A DNA stretch of 35,420 nucleotides, taken from NCBI RefSeq assembly GCF_014695385.1, contig NZ_JACJOD010000037.1:1-35420 (forward strand), read 5' to 3'. The notes beneath the pieces are model-generated. The model was given only the letters and a program-made list of their open reading frames with translations. It did not search any database and had not been told where the DNA came from. The position numbers and the translations under genes were made by a program. This DNA is from Trichocoleus sp. FACHB-46. Lineage in GTDB: Bacteria; Cyanobacteriota; Cyanobacteriia; FACHB-46. Positions 1 through 7,814 of the stretch are shown in pieces. Within the stretch, counting starts at the first letter, position 1, and every line of letters starts with the position of its first letter.

Positions 1-160
1 TAATGGCTTGATAATCCCCTGTTTCCTCTCGCCGCTTCAGCCACAGGTCTAGGGTGTTGCGACTGATATTAAACATGCGACAGACGTCGCTTTTGCCTTC
101 TCCACTCTGAAAAACTTCAATCGCTTTTTGCCGCAGGTCATAGCTGTAAGGGGCAGGCAT
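1..160 (-). CDS. IS630-family transposase, N-terminal part (runs off the window)
   Basis: The minus strand reads MPAPYSYDLRQKAIEVFQSG from an ATG at 158-160 and stays open to the left edge (53 codons). The stretch continues with CRMFNISRNTLDLWLKRREE, a helix-turn-helix typical of the amino end of IS630/Tc1-like transposases of cyanobacteria. The DDE catalytic part lies outside the window. The element sits directly downstream of the truncated relaxase reading frame at 186-545, so its end must lie between 160 and about 230. IS630 elements insert at TA dinucleotides, and the TATATA at about 230-235 is a plausible target. Family assignment is by recognition of the HTH only. Confidence 0.75.
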   Translation of the reverse strand, partial: MPAPYSYDLRQKAIEVFQSGEGKSDVCRMFNISRNTLDLWLKRREETGDYQAI

Positions 161-185
161 AGTTGTTCCCAACGCTTCTCTCCCT

Positions 186-545
186 CTAGAATAGCGTCCT
201 AATGCAGCTACGTAGGGCTATATATGCAGTTTTGTTGTCACGTCGTAGCAATTCTGGTTTCCTTGCTGATACCATTAATCCCGCAAACCGAGCGATCGCT
301 CTATCTTTCAAAAACTCGTCACTCAAATCCTGAGTCACTACATCCTCATAGCTATAGGCATCAATCAGGTGGTAGACAGGTCGCTCAATTCCAGGGTTTA
401 AGTCGCGCGACATCAGGAATTCTCGCGAAATAGTATCTGAATCGGCACCCATTACGGTACCACCGAGTAACCGCGCAGCCTCCTTATCAAGTACGTATTG
501 AGTGGTTTCTCTAAAGTTGTGATTCTGCAAGGTCTTCCCAATCAT
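186..545 (-). pseudogene. MobA/VirD2-like relaxase, N-terminal fragment cut by IS630
   Basis: The opening MIGKTLQNHNFRETTQYVLD followed by KEAARLLGGTVMG and a DLNPGIERPVYHL segment matches the start of MOBP-type relaxases, which nick oriT and lead the transferred strand. Only about 104 relaxase-like residues remain. The frame then runs into a short foreign tail (RSCIRTLF) and stops, where the IS630-family element begins. Relaxases are normally several hundred residues, so the nicking domain is incomplete and the fragment should be inactive. Its ATG overlaps the stop of the upstream MobC-like gene by 4 bp (TCAT on the plus strand at 542-545), typical of a translationally coupled mobCA pair. 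The family call rests on the N-terminal motif and the neighbourhood. The rest of the gene may lie beyond the IS, left of the window. Confidence 0.7.
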
Positions 546-988
546 GCGTCTGTTTCCTCCTGATTGGTATGCTTGCCTGAGCTCAATTGCAGCCCGCTTT
601 CTACTAGCAGTTTCTCAAGCCGTTCCAGTTGTTCTAGGTAAGCCGCAGTGAGGGGTAAATCTCTGTTTTGCTGAACTGCTGTATTCATTGCCTTCGCCAT
701 TTGGTTGCAGTTAGCTCTGAGTTGAGCGAGCTGAACGTAGGCTGCTCGGTTGATTTGAGGGGCGATCGCCCTCGGGCGAGGAATGCCAGATCCGAACACT
801 TTCGCTCGCACAAACGCTGAGAGATTAACCCCCTGCCGTAGTTCTTCTAGTCGCTGTTCCTCTGCTTCAGTGACGTAAAAGCGCTTGGCGATCGTTCTGC
901 GTTGATGTAGTTCAGAACCTCCTAAAGCCTCTCGAATCTCACCTTTGAGTTCCGCGATCGCCTGATCCATCGACTCAAACTTAGGCAT
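542..988 (-). CDS. MobC-like relaxosome accessory protein
   Basis: A 148-residue protein if started at the ATG at 986-988, which has GGAG 8 nt upstream. A GTG at 1033 would add 15 residues. The centre reads RFYVTEAEEQRLEELRQGVN followed by LSAFVRAKVFG, the ribbon-helix-helix-like arrangement of MobC/plasmid mobilisation relaxosome proteins. The C-terminal half is helical (RANCNQMAKAMNTAVQQN), as in the MobC family. It overlaps the relaxase start by 4 bp, so both were probably one operon. MobC proteins bind oriT and help the relaxase melt the nick region. This copy may be orphaned now because the relaxase is cut. Family recognition is good; exact DNA target is unknown. Confidence 0.7.
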   Translation of the reverse strand: MPKFESMDQAIAELKGEIREALGGSELHQRRTIAKRFYVTEAEEQRLEELRQGVNLSAFVRAKVFGSGIPRPRAIAPQINRAAYVQLAQLRANCNQMAKAMNTAVQQNRDLPLTAAYLEQLERLEKLLVESGLQLSSGKHTNQEETDA

Positions 989-1168
989 AAAACTCCAACT
1001 CGCCACCAAGCCATCAGAATTCTGTAGTAACACTTCTGGATGGATTTCGGCAGACTCGCAGGCGAAAAGCTACTGCCCAAATTCAAAGTTTTGCTAAGAC
1101 CGCCTTCTGAAGTCGCCAGCCTCTACATGATTTCGTTAGAAGAGTAGTAGGAGCATTCCATCAGAGTC
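989..1168. other. Divergent intergenic region, candidate oriT
   Basis: This 180-bp gap separates the left-pointing mobC/relaxase arm from the right-pointing stbABC/traKLM-like arm. In IncP and IncW plasmids oriT lies at the equivalent place. An imperfect palindrome around CTTCTGAAG sits at 1101-1117 (CGCCTTCTGAAGTCGCC). I do not recognise a standard nic consensus, so oriT is an inference from gene order. Confidence 0.35.
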
Positions 1169-1669
1169 ATGGCGATTTGGGCAAGACTCAGTGAGGCCAT
1201 TATGGGCAAGCCGCCGAAGATTTATCCCGAGAGCACTGCGAACCAGTTGAGTTCAAAACTGGAGCACCTGGCGCAAAACCCCAAGGGCTTGCAGGTGAAA
1301 GAGCTGGTGTTTCGGCTCAGGCCTAAAATCGAAGCGGCGCAGGAATCGGGCTACACCTTAGAAGATATTGCCAACCTGTTTAAGGCAGAAGGCGTTGACC
1401 TAACCTTAAATACTCTGAAGCGGTACTTACAAGAGAGCCGAGCTTCCAGTCCCCAAGCTGACCTGCCGACAATACCGACTTTAGATTCCAAGCTTACTAA
1501 GGTCAAAAAGACTAACTCACTTCCCGTTCCTTCATCCTCGCGATCGCAAAAATCAGGGCTACCACTCAAAGAGCAACCACGGTCTCATCCAGAGCGTGAG
1601 ATGCAACCGCTATTAACGAATACTAACGAGCATGGTTTTCAAGAAATGCGTGCTGATGACGACCTCTAA
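1169..1669 (+). CDS. StbA/TraK-like small DNA-binding protein of the mobilisation module
   Basis: A 166-residue protein, first gene of a three-gene rightward operon. An internal ATG at 1202 (MGKPPKIYPES) is an alternative start and has GAGG 5 nt upstream, whereas the first ATG has only AGGAG 16 nt away. Residues of about 40-90 form a predicted helix-turn-helix region (GYTLEDIANLFKAEGVDLTL, then NTLKRYLQ) that resembles the DNA-binding part of TraK/StbA-type proteins encoded next to oriT. The C-terminal 70 residues are polar, rich in S, K and P, and probably disordered. It ends 21 bp before the ParA-like gene. The role in oriT binding or plasmid segregation is inferred from position and operon composition. 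Confidence 0.6.
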   Translation: MAIWARLSEAIMGKPPKIYPESTANQLSSKLEHLAQNPKGLQVKELVFRLRPKIEAAQESGYTLEDIANLFKAEGVDLTLNTLKRYLQESRASSPQADLPTIPTLDSKLTKVKKTNSLPVPSSSRSQKSGLPLKEQPRSHPEREMQPLLTNTNEHGFQEMRADDDL

Positions 1670-1690
1670 AGGGAGATAAACAGTGGAGCA

Positions 1691-2488
1691 ATGGCCAGTA
1701 AAACGACAAAACTTCAACCTCAAGTTGCTGAATCCCGAGCCCAGCAACTGAACCCGAAACGGATGATCGGCATCACCTCCGACAAGGGCGGCAACGGCAA
1801 AAGCACAGTGGCTCGGGCTCTGGGTGACATCCTCATCCGACGAGACATCCCGACTCGGGCCTTTGATTGCGATCGCCGTAACGCACAACTGCATCGGCAT
1901 TACAACCAAGCGTTCTCGTCTGCCTTTGATTCAAATACAGGCGTGAGCCGGATTGATCTGAGTGTTAGAGGGGGAGCCGATGAACTCCTCAACAGTCTGG
2001 AATCCCCAACAACTCAGATTGTGCTGATTGATTTTCCTGCGGGTGGGGGAGAACTGTTTGAGCGCTTTGAACGAGAAATTAAGCTTTTTGACTTCCTGAG
2101 CGAAATCGGGTATCAACTGACGATGGTCAGTGTATTAAGTCGGGTTAAAGATAGTATCAATTCCCTCAGAACGCTGATGGAGTACTGTGGCGATCGCGCG
2201 GACCATGTAGTGCTAAAGAACTGCTTTTTTGGAGAACCGGAAAAGTTCAGCCGCTTTGACCAGAGCAAAACGAAGGAGCTAGTGCTGCAAACAGGTGGGG
2301 TAATTCTCAACTTTCCCGACCTGTACGACAGCACTTACGACGTACTAGACGATAAAAACCTGACCTTCAGTGGTGCCTTACAACCTGAGAGTGGATTGCC
2401 GATGGCCGATCGCCATCGAGTGAGAGTGTTTTTAGATGAAGCTGAAGCAGAATTTCTCGAAGCTGCGGAGTTTTTAGGGTTGGCCTAG
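1691..2488 (+). CDS. ParA-family ATPase (StbB/TraL-like)
   Basis: A 265-residue protein with a deviant Walker A motif, GITSDKGGNGKSTVARAL, near residue 28. It also has RAFDCDRRNAQLHR (switch region) and IVLIDFPAGGGE, a Walker B-like strand. These are hallmarks of the ParA/MinD P-loop family, which form ATP-driven DNA- or membrane-bound patterns. In IncW R388 and IncP RP4 a ParA-like ATPase (StbB, TraL) occupies the middle of a three-gene operon beside oriT, and the same arrangement is seen here. No ParB partner is visible, which also fits StbB/TraL better than a true chromosome or plasmid partition pair. It could act in plasmid positioning or in conjugation. Confidence 0.75.
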   Translation: MASKTTKLQPQVAESRAQQLNPKRMIGITSDKGGNGKSTVARALGDILIRRDIPTRAFDCDRRNAQLHRHYNQAFSSAFDSNTGVSRIDLSVRGGADELLNSLESPTTQIVLIDFPAGGGELFERFEREIKLFDFLSEIGYQLTMVSVLSRVKDSINSLRTLMEYCGDRADHVVLKNCFFGEPEKFSRFDQSKTKELVLQTGGVILNFPDLYDSTYDVLDDKNLTFSGALQPESGLPMADRHRVRVFLDEAEAEFLEAAEFLGLA

Positions 2489-2592
2489 AGATCAGCAGAG
2501 TAACACGGGATTCAGGGTGCGACTACATTGCTTTTGAGCTTGGAAGTGAGGTAGCTCAATCTGACAACTCTTGACTCAATTGGGTATCCATA

Positions 2593-3369
2593 ATGGCTAG
2601 CAGCACTCCTGACAGTAACGGTAACCACAAGCCGATTCTCACGGGGAATACGGTTCTCGACAAACTGCTCAACCAACTGGAAAAAGGCGATCGCGAGTTC
2701 ATCTTGCGCTTAATGGCAGAGTTGGGCATCCCGACCAACGACCCGATGCACCCCTTCTTAGTGGCGTTGCAATACTACGTCCAGATTCTCCGAGAGATTC
2801 CAGCCGCAATGAAATCAGCAGCGGATGAATCGTTCCGCAAGGCTGCCACAATCTATGGCACCATCCAATCCAATTTGAATCACTCGGTGGCTCGAATTGA
2901 AAGCATTCGGTTGCAGTGGGGGGAAGACACCAAAGCCCTGCTGCCTGAGTTCAGGTCTACCTTTAATATTGCTTTCGACCAAGCCATTCAGTCAGCGGAT
3001 GTAGTACTGAAAAAGAAGGTGGAGGCGTACCGTCAAGAGATTAATCAGATTAACGCCACCGCTTCACAGGACTGGAGCCAGGAGCTTGTTCGCACTCGAA
3101 ATCTCTATCTGCAAGATGTTTTCTGGCAGGGGTTGGTTTGGGCCAGTAGTGCTACAGCGATCGCTTTGGTGGTAGTGGCAGGGTCAGCTTACTGGCTAGG
3201 GACTCAGCAAGGACGGGCGATCGCTGCCCAAGAGTTTGGTAACGAGGACTGGTACACCATCAGTCAGCAGTTGATTAACCGAGCAGATAATAAGCAACGG
3301 TTGCTTCGTTGCAACGAAGACCGCAACGCAAAATGTACCCTCTGGATAGAAAACCCACCGCAACAGTAG
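2593..3369 (+). CDS. StbC/TraM-like membrane-anchored protein of the mobilisation operon
   Basis: A 258-residue protein, third gene of the operon, 104 bp after the ParA-like gene. The N-terminal region carries LNQLEKGDREFILRLMAELG followed by NDPMHPFLVALQYYVQIL, the kind of sequence seen in StbC/TraM-type plasmid proteins. The middle (residues about 70-175) is long, helical and coiled-coil-like. A single hydrophobic segment lies near residues 178-206 (WASSATAIALVVVAGSAYWL), and a short C-terminal tail contains two Cys residues. One transmembrane anchor behind a helical cytoplasmic domain suggests a membrane docking partner for the ATPase or DNA. Function is inferred from operon position. Confidence 0.55.
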   Translation: MASSTPDSNGNHKPILTGNTVLDKLLNQLEKGDREFILRLMAELGIPTNDPMHPFLVALQYYVQILREIPAAMKSAADESFRKAATIYGTIQSNLNHSVARIESIRLQWGEDTKALLPEFRSTFNIAFDQAIQSADVVLKKKVEAYRQEINQINATASQDWSQELVRTRNLYLQDVFWQGLVWASSATAIALVVVAGSAYWLGTQQGRAIAAQEFGNEDWYTISQQLINRADNKQRLLRCNEDRNAKCTLWIENPPQQ

Positions 3370-3421
3370 GGGAACGACGCAACCTTTTCACCGTTGTTCT
3401 TACTTGCCCCCATTCTTTGGT

Positions 3422-4060
3422 TTAGGTACTGGAGGGCGATCGCCAGGTTGGACGCTTCACTTCATTGAACGTGCAAGCCGCTATTGGCTCAATGCTCAAG
3501 CGGGACAAAAAAACACTGCCTTATTTGAGCAAGGAATCCAGAAGGCCTGACAGTGGGCGAAACCTGCTGAGTTTATTCGGTGGTTTACCGATGGAGAACG
3601 ACGCTATGGCATAGCTTTATGGCAGCTTGCCAGTGCCCATCTCAAAGCGGGGGAAGTTCACCCAGCTTATGAGCGACGCAAAGTCTGGCGGCAAGGTTTA
3701 GAGGTGGCCGTGAAGATTAAAAGCTCTCAAGGACGTAAGCGAGTAGAGTGCGTCTAGGTGGAGCATCCCTTTACCGCATTCAGCCCTGTGCATGAAGTTC
3801 ATGCCAATCACAATGAAGCCTAAAATAGTGCCTTAAGAAGACGTGCGAGTGCTGATCGCAGACAGCAGAATATGTATGCCAAACGAGTCGAGGGGTTGCA
3901 ACGAGTGCTAGACGTTTAGCAATTGGTGCATAATTGGGTGCGACCACACTGGGGACTGGGGAAAAATAGGACTCCGGCAACACCAATGGGATACTGTGGC
4001 CGTCCCCTTTCTATGGATGAGATCCTAACCAGTCGTGGGTTTCATTGCCTCACCCCTTAA
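3422..4060 (+). pseudogene. IS1-like transposase, decayed by in-frame stops
   Basis: One reading frame from 3422 to the TAA at 4058-4060 gives a recognisable DDE transposase of the IS1-like type found in cyanobacteria: HFIERASRYWLNAQAG, FIRWFTDGERRYGIALW, HEVHANHNEA, QLVHNWVRPHWGLGKN. It is broken by four stop codons (one TGA, two TAG, one TAA) without any frameshift. At least two of them stand where a Gln codon would be expected (NEA-stop-NSALRRR and DV-stop-QLVHNW). The amino end is also missing upstream. The dead element lies between the mobilisation operon and crtI. Confidence 0.75.
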
Positions 4061-4102
4061 AAAACTAGTGCTGTTACTTCAACTGGATTTGGGTAGCATA
4101 GC

Positions 4103-4146
4103 CGCATCGTTAATACTGCTCGTTGAGCAGCAGTATTAACGATGCG
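4103..4146. repeat. Perfect 18-bp inverted repeat, long hairpin
   Basis: CGCATCGTTAATACTGCT at 4103-4120 is repeated exactly as its reverse complement at 4129-4146. The 8-nt centre CGTTGAGC adds more pairing (GCTC/GAGC). No T-run follows on either strand, so this is not a standard intrinsic terminator. It lies 43 bp after the dead IS1-like transposase and 260 bp before crtI. Confidence 0.85.
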
Positions 4147-4405
4147 ATCATGGAATTGGCACGACATTTATACATACTTGTTCCTCTTCCATCACCCCTG
4201 CTAGAGAATAGCGAGTCGTCTCTGAAAAACTGCCTTAAGTTCCACTAAAGACATGATCGATCCTCAGCCCTATCTTTACCTTGCTTTTTCTATAGCCGAT
4301 GCAGATTCAGTTCAACATGTTTCGACCACTGGGTTGAAATATTTAACAGGAGGAATTGCCCAAATCTCCTGATTTAATAGGATTGGCAGGTTCTGAGCAA
4401 GCGGC

Positions 4406-5875
4406 ATGCAGATTATTGTGATTGGCAGTGGTTTTGGTGGACTGTCGGCTGCCATCCGGCTACAGGCGCAGGGCCATCAAGTGACGATTGTGGAAAAGCG
4501 GGATCAGCCGGGAGGTCGTGCCTCTGTGTATCAACAAGACGGGTTCACGTTTGATGCGGGTCCCACCATCATTACAGCTCCTGATTTGATTCATGAGTTG
4601 TTTGAATTGAGCGATCGCAAAACGGAGGATTATGTCACCTTGGTGCCGCTCGACCCGTTCTACAATGTGCGGTTTGAAGATGGCTCCGTGTTTCACTACA
4701 ACGGCGATCAAGATTACCTGATAAAGCAAATTCACCAGTTCAATCCGGGTGATGTAGAGGGCTACCATCGCTTCTACCGGGCATCAGAACAGGTGTTTGA
4801 GAAAGGGTTCCCCCTGATGACCCAGTCCTTTAGCCACTTCAGCGATATGCTCAAGGTTGCCCCGGATATGCTGCAATTGCAGTCCTTCAAATCTGTCGCA
4901 GGGTTTGTGAATCAATACATCCAAGATGAGCGATTGCGCCAAGTATTTAGCTTCCACCCACTACTGATTGGAGGTAATCTGTTTCAAAGCACCTCCGTCT
5001 ACGCCATGATTCACAAACTGGAGCAAGCCTTTGGCGTTTGGTTTGCCATGGGGGGTACGGGAGCTTTGGTCCAAGCTTTGGCACGCCTGTTTCAGGAATT
5101 GGGTGGAGAGCTACAGCTCAATTGTGAAGTAGCCGAGATTTTGATCGATAGCAAAACGCAGCGGGCCACAGGTGTTGCCCTCAAAAGTGGACAGTTGCTG
5201 CCAGCCGAAGCGATCGTCACGAATGCCGATATTGCGTCTACTTACCTGGATCTGGTGCCGCCTCAGTTTCGCTGCAAGTATCGCGATCGCCACCTGGAAA
5301 GCCTGCGCTACTCGATGTCCTTATTTGTCTTGTACTTCGGGACCAATCGCCGGTATGACCAAATGGCGCACCATGAGATATTGATGGGGCCGCGTTACCG
5401 TGAATGGATAGTGGACTTGTTCGAGCGCAAGCACCTAGCCTCCGACTTCTCGCTCTATCTGCATCGTCCGACAGCCACCGATCCCACTCTGGCCCCACCC
5501 GGTTGTGATGCTTGGTATGCCCTGGCACCTGTGCCCAACCTGGACGGTCCCACCGATTGGCAGGAGAGGACCCAGCCTTACCGAGATGCAATTGTTCAGT
5601 ATTTAGAACAGCAGTATCTACCAGACTTATCGCAGCACATCGTCACGGAGCGTGTGATTAATCCGCTCTACTTTCGCCATGAGTTAAATAGTTATAAGGG
5701 CAGTGCCTTTTCCGTGGAGCCCACGCTGTTTCAATCTGCTTGGTTTCGCCCCCATAATCGAAGTGAAGACATCTCGAATCTCTATTGTGTAGGAGCTGGG
5801 ACACATCCCGGAGCAGGTCTACCAGGTGTGATGAGTTCTGGAAAAATTGTGGCGACCCTGATTGGTACCGCCTAG
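4406..5875 (+). CDS. crtI: CrtI-type phytoene desaturase
   Basis: A 489-residue FAD enzyme with the usual CrtI length and signatures along its whole length. It has a Rossmann dinucleotide site IIVIGSGFGGLSAAIRL at the N terminus, then QPGGRASVYQQDGFTFDAGP. Further on are VPLDPFYNVRFEDGS, FSFHPLLIGGNLFQS, YSMSLFVLYFGTNRRYD, FSLYLHRPTATDPTLAPPGC, SAWFRPHNRSEDI and the C-terminal VGAGTHPGAGLPGVMSSGK. CrtI converts phytoene to lycopene or neurosporene in one polypeptide at the membrane. Most cyanobacteria use CrtP/CrtQ/CrtH instead and Gloeobacter is the classic exception, so this copy may have been acquired. No other carotenoid gene is adjacent. The start codon has only a weak GAGC-type ribosome site. 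CrtD or CrtN are less likely given the match to CrtI signatures. Confidence 0.85.
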   Translation: MQIIVIGSGFGGLSAAIRLQAQGHQVTIVEKRDQPGGRASVYQQDGFTFDAGPTIITAPDLIHELFELSDRKTEDYVTLVPLDPFYNVRFEDGSVFHYNGDQDYLIKQIHQFNPGDVEGYHRFYRASEQVFEKGFPLMTQSFSHFSDMLKVAPDMLQLQSFKSVAGFVNQYIQDERLRQVFSFHPLLIGGNLFQSTSVYAMIHKLEQAFGVWFAMGGTGALVQALARLFQELGGELQLNCEVAEILIDSKTQRATGVALKSGQLLPAEAIVTNADIASTYLDLVPPQFRCKYRDRHLESLRYSMSLFVLYFGTNRRYDQMAHHEILMGPRYREWIVDLFERKHLASDFSLYLHRPTATDPTLAPPGCDAWYALAPVPNLDGPTDWQERTQPYRDAIVQYLEQQYLPDLSQHIVTERVINPLYFRHELNSYKGSAFSVEPTLFQSAWFRPHNRSEDISNLYCVGAGTHPGAGLPGVMSSGKIVATLIGTA

Positions 5876-6022
5876 TGAGATTGCACTATCAGACACTTCA
5901 GGGAGGGCTATCCGCAGCAAAATTTAGCTAATCAATTTCAGCGCTAAAGATTAGCAAGCAGTTACCACAGTACAAAAGGGTGAAGGCAGTTTTAGATCAG
6001 TGCGTTAACGAGGGTAAAGGAG

Positions 6023-6238
6023 ATGGTCAAGAAGAAAAAGAGTGAGAGGCCTTGGAGCTACAAACGTGCTCCTGATGGTTGGGAAGTCTGCCTGGACGGT
6101 AAAAGTAAAGGCATCGTGATCAAAGACGGTCCTGCTGAGACTCCTTGGAGATGGAAATCGCTGGGTCAGAGTGGAGGGCTTTACTGTACCCGGAATGAGG
6201 CTGCAGCAGCACTTTTGCAAGCGTATAAAGAAAAGTAA
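6023..6238 (+). CDS. Small hypothetical basic protein
   Basis: A 71-residue protein, not recognised. It starts MVKKKKSERPWSYKRAPDGW and is rich in Lys, Trp and Gly. There is AAAGGAG directly against the ATG, so the ribosome site is present but very close. An opposite-strand frame covers the same DNA but has no ribosome site. It stands alone between crtI (148 bp upstream) and a convergent hydrolase gene. The compact, tryptophan-containing sequence could be a small DNA- or RNA-binding protein, but nothing in it proves this. Confidence 0.45.
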   Translation: MVKKKKSERPWSYKRAPDGWEVCLDGKSKGIVIKDGPAETPWRWKSLGQSGGLYCTRNEAAAALLQAYKEK

Positions 6239-6332
6239 AAATAAGCTGGGGCTTTGTGTTGGAACAGAGGCGATCGCTTCCCCTCAGACCTCAACTGGAA
6301 TACTGAGAAATTCCCCGTCGCTCTTAACTGTG

Positions 6333-7442
6333 TTATTGACGACGCTTCAGCCTCCTCGCAGTTCCGAGAACCCCAAAGGCTAAGATGCCGACCAACGAGG
6401 TAGGCTCTGGAACAGTTGCTACTTCACTGGTGACACTGACGTTTTCATCTAGACCGTCTCCTTGGTTATAGATGTAATCCAGTGCACCAGAGTCATTGAG
6501 CAGAGAGGCTCGTAAGAACAGTCCACTCCAACGAGCGATCGTTTCTGTCGCAATGTCCTGGTCTAACGTCGGTCGAACTGGGTCACGCAGGCTGTCTTCG
6601 TTGGTAATCCCATAGTGATTGGCACCTTGTATGGTGACCAATGCTTTAGGTGAATCTTGAATCTGCTCGTAAGTTTCTTCAACCGCAGCAAAATTACCCA
6701 CAACCCCATCGCGATCGCCCGCGATTAAAGCCACAGGAATTCCGTCATTCTCAATGGGGGGAATCATGCCACCAAAGCGAGGATCTCTAAAGGTTGAGCC
6801 GTAAAAAACCCCTGCCATCAGTTCTGGTGGTCGGGAGAACCTACCCGTGCAAAGAAAAGGAAAGCAGATATCCTGAATGGCGCTCAGCCCAACGGCCCCG
6901 CCGAGAGAATGCCCAATCAACCCGAGTTTGTTAGGGTTCAGGAGGTTGGCGAGTGGAGAAGCCGTATTGGTGTTGGCGGCAGTGGCATAGGCCAGGACCT
7001 CATTGACCTGTTGCTGCTCTGGAAAGAAGCCGGTGAAAGCTTGTCCCGTCACGGGATCGGTCGCAGTTCTGATATGGTTTGGCACAATCACTGCAAAGCC
7101 ATATTGAGCAACTTGACTCGCAAAGTTTGTGTAATCTGCTTTATCCACTAACGCGCCCTGTAGTAGTAGAACCACAGGCAGCGAATCGACAGAGGCATTG
7201 GGTGATGAAACCGGATAGTAAATGTCAGCTTCATCTGCGCCTGTCGCAGTGGGAAGATTAGTGCTGAAGCGATCGACGCGATCGAATACTGGTTTAGGAC
7301 TCAAAGCAACCGCAGGAAGCCCCATTCCTAAGGCAAGACAAGCTGACCCGATGACGGCAATTGAGGGCTGCATCTGAATAGCTTTGATCATGGCTCTAAG
7401 CGGATAAACAGCAGAGAGACACTGCATGGCAAGAGCGTTCAC
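6333..7442 (-). CDS. Secreted alpha/beta hydrolase with PEP-CTERM sorting tail
   Basis: Up to 369 residues. The start may be Met18 or Met24, since a signal peptide-like stretch (SIAVIGSACLALGMGLPAVA) begins after residue 26. The fold is that of chlorophyllase/dienelactone-type alpha/beta hydrolases. It has an oxyanion-region strand PVVLLLQGALVDKADY, nucleophile elbow GHSLGG with Ser179, an acid in AGDRDG (Asp243 or Asp245) and His276 in GANHYG. The last 26 residues, VPEPTSLVGILAFGVLG followed by ARRLKRR, are a classic PEP-CTERM: motif, hydrophobic helix and basic end. An exosortase elsewhere in the genome would be expected to cleave it and place the enzyme outside the cytoplasmic membrane. 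Substrate is unknown; ester hydrolysis is the family expectation. Confidence 0.85.
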   Translation of the reverse strand: MNALAMQCLSAVYPLRAMIKAIQMQPSIAVIGSACLALGMGLPAVALSPKPVFDRVDRFSTNLPTATGADEADIYYPVSSPNASVDSLPVVLLLQGALVDKADYTNFASQVAQYGFAVIVPNHIRTATDPVTGQAFTGFFPEQQQVNEVLAYATAANTNTASPLANLLNPNKLGLIGHSLGGAVGLSAIQDICFPFLCTGRFSRPPELMAGVFYGSTFRDPRFGGMIPPIENDGIPVALIAGDRDGVVGNFAAVEETYEQIQDSPKALVTIQGANHYGITNEDSLRDPVRPTLDQDIATETIARWSGLFLRASLLNDSGALDYIYNQGDGLDENVSVTSEVATVPEPTSLVGILAFGVLGTARRLKRRQ

Positions 7443-7804
7443 CCTAGTTTGGGAAAACTACTCCTACTCGTAAACTAGCAGCGTGTCCGGGGCCATCCTC
7501 ACCCATTGAGTCAAAGATTCCTAGTATTTTCCCTTGGACTTCACTAAAGCTTTAAAATTAGGTTTCCAGCCCTCTGAGAAAGTACGGAATCATATTTGGG
7601 TTTAGCATTAGGTCGTAGAGGGTCAGCAATATTTCAGGAGGCAATCGCGGTGGATTGGGCTGTGTGAGTTTAGGTCTGCGATCGCTAGGAAGCATAATCA
7701 ATTTCAAAGCTTGCCAACCCCTGTTCAAACTTAATCAGCTTAAAAACTCCCATCACGCTTTGAGCGAGCCCTAGGTTTTCTACACCTAGCATTGTTCTGG
7801 GCTG
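7443..7804. other. Intergenic stretch without a clear gene
   Basis: The only open stretch of note is 7558-7695 on the minus strand. It has 45 codons beginning MLPSDRRPKLTQPNPPRLPP and including PEILLTLYDLMLNPNMIPYF. The composition looks protein-like, but I do not recognise it and see no ribosome site. It may be the remnant of an older gene broken by the ISAs1 insertion to its right. Confidence 0.3.
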
Positions 7805-7814
7805 GGGTGATCGG
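7805..7814. repeat. Target site duplication, left of ISAs1-family element
   Basis: GGGTGATCGG lies directly before the left terminal inverted repeat and is repeated exactly at 8980-8989. Confidence 0.9.

Noticed and set aside
1691-2488. Chromosome-type ParA of a parABS system
   Set aside because: No ParB gene or parS-like repeats adjoin it, and the gene order fits the StbB/TraL arrangement better.
5238-5591. 117-codon frame opposite crtI
   Set aside because: Antisense shadow of a well conserved gene, no ribosome site and no recognisable motif.
6242-6262. AAGCTGGGGCTT hairpin as a terminator
   Set aside because: Only a 4-bp stem with no clear T-run on either strand.
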